This document shows positions 59,258 through 64,000 of a DNA stretch of 64,000 nucleotides, piece by piece. The notes below the pieces were generated by a model that worked only from the letters and a program-made list of their open reading frames with translations, ran no database searches and had not been told where the DNA came from. The stretch's first letter is position 1; each line of letters opens with the position of its first letter. The position numbers and the translations under genes were made by a program. The stretch comes from Methylobacterium sp. Leaf118 (GTDB lineage Bacteria; Pseudomonadota; Alphaproteobacteria; Rhizobiales; Beijerinckiaceae). Location of the stretch: NCBI RefSeq assembly GCF_920984675.1, contig NZ_CAKLBV010000016.1, forward strand, positions 17,745-81,744. Direction: 5' to 3'.

Positions 59258-59457
59258 ACTCTGCGCCGGCCGCCCCTCGCGGGCCGACACCCGGGGCGCA
59301 CCACACCTGCTCCGACCGACCGGAGAGGCCCGCCGACCCTCGCCGCCGCGCCGGCCGATCGCGCCGGGACGCGGAAATGTCAGCTTGGCCGTAATTTCGC
59401 CGAAGATTGGCGGGAGCCCTCCCGTATCGGCCCGCGGGACACGGAAAGTCCAGAATC

Positions 59458-60159
59458 ATGACCATGGACGCTGAGGGCGCCGCGTTCGGCGGTGGGGACG
59501 GGATCGGGCTCCGGGTGCCGCGCCTCAACCGCCGGTCGTTCCTGGCAGGCTCGGCCGCCGGTCTCGGCGCCTGGGGCCTGGGCGGCTGCGTGACCTCCGA
59601 CGGCACGACCTTCGCCGAGGCGGCGCAGATCTACGGGCCGATGCCGGACGAAAAGTTCGCGATCCCGGCGGTCGACATCAAGAAGGTCGATCCGAAATAC
59701 TACCGCCGGACGGTCCGCTACGAGACCAAGGAAGCGCCGGGCACGATCGTCGTCGATCCCCGCAACTACTACGTCTACCGCATCGAGGGCGACGGGGCCG
59801 CGATCCGCTACGGCGCCAATGTCGGGCGTGACGGGTTCCTGTGGAGCGGCGACGCCTATGTCGGGCGCAAGTCCGAATGGGCGACCTGGACGCCGCCCAG
59901 GGAGATGATCAAGCGCCAGCCCGAGGTCGCCCAATATGCCCGCGGCATGCCCGGCGGACTCGAGAACCCGCTCGGCGCCCGCACCCTGCACCTGTACCAG
60001 AACGGCGCCTACACGCTCTACACGATCTATGCCAGCAGCGAGCCCGAATCGATCGGCTCGGGCATCACCAGCGGCTGCGTCGGCCTGCTCAGCCAGGACA
60101 TGATTCATCTCTACGCGCGCACGCCGGTGAAGACGAAGGTGGTCGTTCTGCCTGCGTAG
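59458..60159 (+). CDS. Tat-exported L,D-transpeptidase-like lipoprotein with altered active site
   Basis: A 233-residue protein with a twin-arginine signal (LNRRSFLAGSAAGLGAWGLG then GC) that also contains a lipobox. The ErfK/YbiS domain is clear: APGTIVVDPRNYYVYRIEGD, YGANVGRDGFLWSG, EWATWTPPREMIKRQP, and the cysteine segment EPESIGSGITSGCVGLLSQD. In active enzymes the strand before it reads IHGT and the cysteine is followed by IR; here the strand is TIYASSEP and the cysteine is followed by VG. The catalytic histidine is thus missing, so activity is doubtful. Confidence 0.85.
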   Translation: MTMDAEGAAFGGGDGIGLRVPRLNRRSFLAGSAAGLGAWGLGGCVTSDGTTFAEAAQIYGPMPDEKFAIPAVDIKKVDPKYYRRTVRYETKEAPGTIVVDPRNYYVYRIEGDGAAIRYGANVGRDGFLWSGDAYVGRKSEWATWTPPREMIKRQPEVAQYARGMPGGLENPLGARTLHLYQNGAYTLYTIYASSEPESIGSGITSGCVGLLSQDMIHLYARTPVKTKVVVLPA

Positions 60160-60372
60160 GGCCGCGGCCCCGAACCAACGACCGTGGTTCCTGGGCGACG
60201 GGGCCCGACGACATCCGAGAGACGTCGAAGCCCGTCATCGCCGCCCCCGCGTTTGCGTCGGGCCGGCGCGGCGGCCTATAAGCGGCGCTCCCGACACATC
60301 CCACCCCGAAGCGTCGAGGATCCCGCCCGCCGGGAGCCCTCCGCCCGGGCCGAACGAGAGACAGGTCCCGCC

Positions 60373-61119
60373 ATGGCCGGGCATTCCCAGTTCAAGAACA
60401 TCATGCACCGCAAGGGCCGTGTCGACGCGGTCCGCTCGAAGCTGTTCAGCAAGCTCGCCCGCGAGATCACGGTGGCGGCCAAGCTCGGCACGCCCGACCC
60501 GGCGATGAACCCGCGCCTGCGCGCCGCCGTGCTGGCGGCCCGGGCCGAGAACATGCCCAAGGACAACATCGAGCGCGCCATCAAGAAGGCGACCGGGGGC
60601 GACGGGGAGAACTACGAGGAGATCCGCTACGAGGGCTACGGCCCCGGCGGCGCGGCCCTCATCGTCGAGGCGCAGACCGACAACCGCAACCGCACCGCCA
60701 GCGACGTGCGCTCGGCCTTCACCAAGTCCGGCGGCAGCCTCGCCGAGACCGGGGCGGTGGCCTTCCTGTTCGACCGGGTCGGCGTCATCGCCTTCCCCCC
60801 CGAGGTCGCCGACGCCGACGCGATGCTGGAGGCCGCGATCGAGGCCGGCGCCGACGACGTGCGCTCGGATTCGGACGGCCACGAGGTCACCTGCGCCCAG
60901 GACGCCTATGGCGAGGTCTCGAAGGCGCTGGAGGCCCGCTTCGGCGAGCCGCGCCGCACCGGCCTGATCTGGAAGGCCCAGAACAGCATCGACGTCGATG
61001 ACGAGACCGGAGAGAAGCTGGTCCGCCTCGTCGAGGTGATCGAGGACCAGGACGACGTGCAGAACGTCTACGTCAACTTCGCCCTCTCCGACGCGCTCAT
61101 GGAGAAGATGGGCGCGTAG
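60373..61119 (+). CDS. yebC: YebC/PmpR/TACO1-family regulator
   Basis: A 248-residue protein starting [20 protein letters not shown], with [40 protein letters not shown] and [20 protein letters not shown], the complete family signature. YebC-type proteins act as transcription regulators or, as recent work shows, relieve ribosome stalling at proline stretches. The ATG at 60373 follows a GAGAGACAGG stretch. The ruvC gene often found next is replaced here by an alpha/beta hydrolase gene. Confidence 0.95.
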   Translation: MAGHSQFKNIMHRKGRVDAVRSKLFSKLAREITVAAKLGTPDPAMNPRLRAAVLAARAENMPKDNIERAIKKATGGDGENYEEIRYEGYGPGGAALIVEAQTDNRNRTASDVRSAFTKSGGSLAETGAVAFLFDRVGVIAFPPEVADADAMLEAAIEAGADDVRSDSDGHEVTCAQDAYGEVSKALEARFGEPRRTGLIWKAQNSIDVDDETGEKLVRLVEVIEDQDDVQNVYVNFALSDALMEKMGA

Positions 61120-61126
61120 CCGCCGC

Positions 61127-61146
61127 GCGGCGGGGCGCCCCGCCGC
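61127..61146 (+). terminator. GC-palindrome after yebC
   Basis: GCGGCGGGGCGCCCCGCCGC is a perfect 20-bp palindrome, seven bases after the yebC stop codon, and can fold as a tight hairpin. No T-run. Confidence 0.5.
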
Positions 61147-61260
61147 ACCGCGGCGGGCGAAAAGACCCAGCCCTTTTGTCGCGCGGGCGCGCACCCGCTT
61201 GCGCGCTATCTACTGGTGGCCGCCACGTTCCGGCGCGCTCGAACCCCGTCGCCTCGCCCG

Positions 61261-62160
61261 ATGCAGGACCGCCCCGTCATTCTCGGCATCCACGGCCTCG
61301 CCAACAAGCCGCCCCGGGACGAGAAGCAGAAGTGGTGGGAGGCGGCGATCCGGGAGGGGCTCGCGCGCAATCTCGGCCATGACCCGAGCGAGCGCCTGCG
61401 CTTCGATTTCGTCTACTGGGCGGACCTGCGCTACGGGGAGCCGGTCACGGCCGGGCGCAACCGCGAGCCCTATTATCCCGCCCGCGGCCGGGGGCCGTTC
61501 CCGAGTCCGGAGGCCGGGCCGCCACCGGGGCCGACCCTGACCGACCGGGTCTACCGCGTCCTCGAATGGCTGCAGGAGAAGTCCGGCCGGCTCCTCGTCG
61601 ACGACGTGTTCATCGAGTACCGGCTCGACGACCTGTGGGGCTACTACAAGGACGCCGCCTTCCGCGACGCCGCCCGCGAGCGGCTGCGCGCGGCGCTGGC
61701 GCAGCATGCCGGGCGGCCGCTGCTGCTGGCCGCCCACTCGATGGGCTCGCTGATCGCCTACGACGTGCTGCGGCTCCTGGAGGCGGACGGGGCCCCGCCG
61801 CGCAGGCTCCATCTCGTCACCATGGGGGCGCCGCTGGGCCTCGCCGAGGTCAAGCACCGGATCGACCAGGAGCATGGCGGCCTGCGCGTGCCGGCGGCGG
61901 TGGCGCGCTGGACCAATCTCAGCGACCGCGACGACGTGGCGACCGTCGGCGCCGCCCTGGACGAGGCCTACGGGCCGAACGCGGCGGGCGTGCGCCCGGT
62001 CGAGCACCGGGTCATCAACGCCTATCGGCGCCCGCGCGGCGGCACGAACCCGCACAAGTCCTACGGCTACCTGCGCACGCCGCAATTCTCGCGGGCGGTG
62101 GCGGCGTTCCTGGCGGACGAGACGGCCGAGGCGAGGGTGGAGGCCGAGGCATCGGCCTGA
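61261..62160 (+). CDS. Alpha/beta hydrolase-fold protein, lipase-like
   Basis: A 299-residue cytoplasmic protein. VILGIHGLANKPPRDEKQKW is the HG oxyanion strand and LLLAAHSMGSLIAYDVLRLL is an intact GxSxG-type nucleophile elbow (AHSMG). HLVTMGAPLGLAEVKHRI and WTNLSDRDDVATVGAAL are typical of lipase/PGAP1-like proteins, with the late histidine probably in NPHKSYGYL. The substrate is unknown. I chose the ATG at 61261 (MQDRPVILG); 61216 adds 15 residues. It is convergent with zapE. Confidence 0.82.
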   Translation: MQDRPVILGIHGLANKPPRDEKQKWWEAAIREGLARNLGHDPSERLRFDFVYWADLRYGEPVTAGRNREPYYPARGRGPFPSPEAGPPPGPTLTDRVYRVLEWLQEKSGRLLVDDVFIEYRLDDLWGYYKDAAFRDAARERLRAALAQHAGRPLLLAAHSMGSLIAYDVLRLLEADGAPPRRLHLVTMGAPLGLAEVKHRIDQEHGGLRVPAAVARWTNLSDRDDVATVGAALDEAYGPNAAGVRPVEHRVINAYRRPRGGTNPHKSYGYLRTPQFSRAVAAFLADETAEARVEAEASA

Positions 62161-62167
62161 GGCCTCC

Positions 62168-63385
62168 TCAGGTCTCGACGAGGCCGGCGCTCGAATCCGA
62201 CAGGCCGTGGCCGTGCGGCTGGGCGAGGTACTCTTCCGAGCGCATCTCGATCAGGCGCGAGACGGTGCGCTCGAACTCGAAGGCCTCGCGCCCGTCGGTG
62301 GCGGTGTAGAGCCCCGGCGGCTCGGCCTGCGCCGAGGCGACGAGCTTCACCCGCGCATCGTAGAGCGTGTCGATGAGGGTGATGAAGCGCTTGGCCTCGT
62401 TGCGCTCCGCCTCGCCCATGATCGGAATGCCCGAGACGATCAGCGTGTGGAAGGTGACGGCGAGCGCCATGTAGTCGGAGGCGCCGAGCGGCCTGCGGCA
62501 CAGATCGTCGAAGGCGAAGCGGGCGACGCCCCCGGCCTCCTCCGGCACTGCGACGGCGCGGCCCTTGACCCGGATCTCGCTCGGGCTCCCCGTCGCCTTG
62601 CCGGTGAGCGCCTTGAACGCCGCGTCGAGGGCGGTCGCGGCCTCCGCATCGGCCGGCACGTGGTAGACCGAGGCGCCGCCGAGCTTCTCCAGGCGGAAAT
62701 CGGTGCGGGAATCGAGGCGCAGCACCGTGACCCGCTCCGTCAGCTCCGCCACGAAGGGCAGGAACAGGGCGCGGTTGAGCCCGCCCTCGTAGAGCCGGCT
62801 GGGCTCGACATTGGAGGTCGCCACCACGGTCACCCCGTGCCGGAACAGGGCGCCGAACAGGCGTCCGAGCAGCATCGCGTCGGCGATATCGGTCACCGTG
62901 AACTCGTCGAAGCAGAGGAGCGAGGCGTCCGCCGCCAGCGCCTCGGCGACCGGCGGGATCGGATCGTCGCCCTTGGCCGCCCCGCTCTTCACCGCCTGCC
63001 GATGGGCGTGGATGCGCTCATGCGCGTCGGCCATGAAGCCGTGGAAGTGGACCCGCCGCTTCGGCCCCGGCGCCGCCTCGTGGAACAGGTCCATCAGCAT
63101 GGTCTTGCCGCGGCCGACCGAGCCCCAGATGTAGAGCCCCTTGGGCGGGGCGGCGCCCTCGTCCTTGCGCCCGAACAGCCAGCCCAGCGCGCTGCCCTTC
63201 CTCGCGCGGCGGCGGCGCTCCAGATCCTGCACCAGCCGGTCGAGGGCCGCGACGAGGCGCAGCTGCGCGGGATCGCGCTCGATCGCGCCCGAAGCGACCA
63301 GGGCGTCGTAGCGCTCGCGGACCAGGCCGGGCGAGACCGCGCCGGCGCGGGCATGGTCGGAGGGGGCGAGCTTGTCCGGGGACAT
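62168..63385 (-). CDS. zapE: Cell division protein ZapE (AFG1-like ATPase)
   Basis: A 405-residue AAA-type ATPase. GLYIWGSVGRGKTMLMDLFH is the Walker A motif near residue 87, RRVHFHGFMADAHERIH follows, ASLLCFDEFTVTDIADAMLL is Walker B, and FGALFRHGVTVVATSNVEPS is sensor 1. ZapE associates with FtsZ rings and is needed in low-oxygen or high-temperature growth in E. coli. In alphaproteobacteria it commonly precedes mdh, but its upstream neighbour here is a divergent GNAT gene. Confidence 0.94.
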   Translation of the reverse strand: MSPDKLAPSDHARAGAVSPGLVRERYDALVASGAIERDPAQLRLVAALDRLVQDLERRRRARKGSALGWLFGRKDEGAAPPKGLYIWGSVGRGKTMLMDLFHEAAPGPKRRVHFHGFMADAHERIHAHRQAVKSGAAKGDDPIPPVAEALAADASLLCFDEFTVTDIADAMLLGRLFGALFRHGVTVVATSNVEPSRLYEGGLNRALFLPFVAELTERVTVLRLDSRTDFRLEKLGGASVYHVPADAEAATALDAAFKALTGKATGSPSEIRVKGRAVAVPEEAGGVARFAFDDLCRRPLGASDYMALAVTFHTLIVSGIPIMGEAERNEAKRFITLIDTLYDARVKLVASAQAEPPGLYTATDGREAFEFERTVSRLIEMRSEEYLAQPHGHGLSDSSAGLVET

Positions 63386-63609
63386 GGGGCCGGGTTCGTG
63401 CGCGACCGCGAACGGCCGATGGACCCCTAGTGCCGCGCCGCTCCCCCCGGATCAAGCCGCATGACCGGCGCAGGCCAGCCATGCGGCCGCGCTCGCCGAT
63501 CCGGCACTTTGCTGCATTGCAGCACAAGTCGGGTCGTTCCAGATTGGGACTGGGCCGCGCCGGAGGGAGGGGGTGCGCCGGCCGAAGCTGCAGCGAGAAG
63601 TCGCCTCCG

Positions 63610-64000
63610 ATGTCGCAACCGGACTGTCTCCCGAACCCACCCGCGCCCCGCTTGCCTCGGGACAGCGCGACCTGCCGCCGGCTCTGGCCGAGCGATGCCG
63701 CGATGGTGCGGGCCTATTTTCTCCGCCTCGATCCCGAGACCCGGGCGAGCCGCTTCATGGCCGCGGTCGGCGATCGCGCCGCCGCCGCTTACGCCGAGCG
63801 CGCGGTCATCGCCGCGGGGCTTATGTTCGGCGCCTTCGCCGACGGGCGGCTGAGGGGGCTCGGCGAGTTGCGCCCGCTCGGGCCCGCCGGCCGTCTCGGC
63901 GGGCTCGGCCTCCGGGCGGAAGCCGCCCTGGCGGTCGAGCGGGGCTTCCGGCGCCGCGGCCTCGGCGGGATGCTGCTGCGGCGGCTCGCCGAGGCCGCGC
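63610..64000 (+). CDS. GNAT-type acetyltransferase, 3' end beyond the window
   Basis: At least 130 codons from the ATG at 63610 (MSQPDCLPNPPAPRLPRDSA). RRLWPSDAAMVRAYFLRLDP, ETRASRFMAAVGD and AALAVERGFRRRGLGGMLLR then RLAEAA match the N-terminal strand and acetyl-CoA loop of GNAT proteins (R/Q-x-x-G-x-G/A). The gene is truncated by the window edge. Its start is 224 bases from the divergent zapE start. Substrate unknown. Confidence 0.8.
   Translation, partial: MSQPDCLPNPPAPRLPRDSATCRRLWPSDAAMVRAYFLRLDPETRASRFMAAVGDRAAAAYAERAVIAAGLMFGAFADGRLRGLGELRPLGPAGRLGGLGLRAEAALAVERGFRRRGLGGMLLRRLAEAA

Overview
The window is GC-rich, densely coded chromosomal DNA. Its gene set (an ArsR-methyltransferase/metF/metH locus, PduO-type cobalamin adenosyltransferase, IspG, Kup, OtsA/GlgX, a multi-gene envelope-stress cassette with EcfG-like promoter elements, many small TGATG or ATGA gene overlaps) fits an alphaproteobacterium of the Hyphomicrobiales, most likely Methylobacterium/Methylorubrum or a close relative. 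The taxonomic call is an inference from protein similarity recalled by eye, not from a search. I see no rRNA, tRNA, CRISPR array, prophage or intact insertion sequence.

Layout. 1-0.9 kb: a decayed reading frame and empty DNA. 0.9-4.1 kb: an Orn/Lys/Arg-type decarboxylase translationally coupled to a GNAT acetyltransferase, and a small membrane protein. 4.2-9.3 kb: a GGDEF-EAL c-di-GMP enzyme, DusA, an AT-richer secreted protein and a small glycine-zipper protein. 9.4-15.5 kb: a DMT exporter, an outer-membrane-like protein, BioF, and a divergent locus made of ModA, two small overlapping genes and a ModE/LysR-like regulator. 15.6-20.1 kb: a UDG-like protein, an FRG-domain protein with a small downstream partner, PyrF, a VOC protein, a DUF1330 protein and a TetR regulator. 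20.2-24.0 kb: GlgX and OtsA (glycogen/trehalose). 24.4-26.8 kb: four small membrane or coiled-coil stress-type genes behind an EcfG-like promoter. 26.9-31.0 kb: PxpBC, UvsE, an RBBP9-like hydrolase and a small membrane protein. 31.0-34.6 kb: 3-hydroxybutyryl-CoA dehydrogenase, EtfA, EtfB and cobalamin adenosyltransferase. 34.9-40.9 kb: a PagL-like protein, Kup, IspG and a patatin. 41.0-47.3 kb: the methionine regeneration operon (ArsR-methyltransferase, metF, metH) and a small lipoprotein. 47.3-52.9 kb: a palindromic element, RlmN, an L,D-transpeptidase-like protein, an orphan response regulator, an orphan cNMP-binding protein, DapD and a serine-less alpha/beta hydrolase. 53.1-64.0 kb: class A acid phosphatase, FhuF-like reductase, TerC, a lipid kinase, secreted and membrane hypotheticals, an unusual L,D-transpeptidase, YebC, an alpha/beta hydrolase, ZapE and a truncated GNAT gene at the edge.

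The strongest non-obvious signals are: a perfect 20-bp palindrome overlapping the start codon of the ArsR-methyltransferase gene ahead of metF-metH; EcfG-type promoter matches ahead of the stress cassette and the glycine-zipper gene; a divergent ModA locus with a perfect TTGTC-TAT-GACAA palindrome and a recombinase-like small protein; an FRG-domain gene pair; and a recurring theme of short tandem repeats with periods divisible by three (12, 18, 33 bp) at or just upstream of gene 5' ends.
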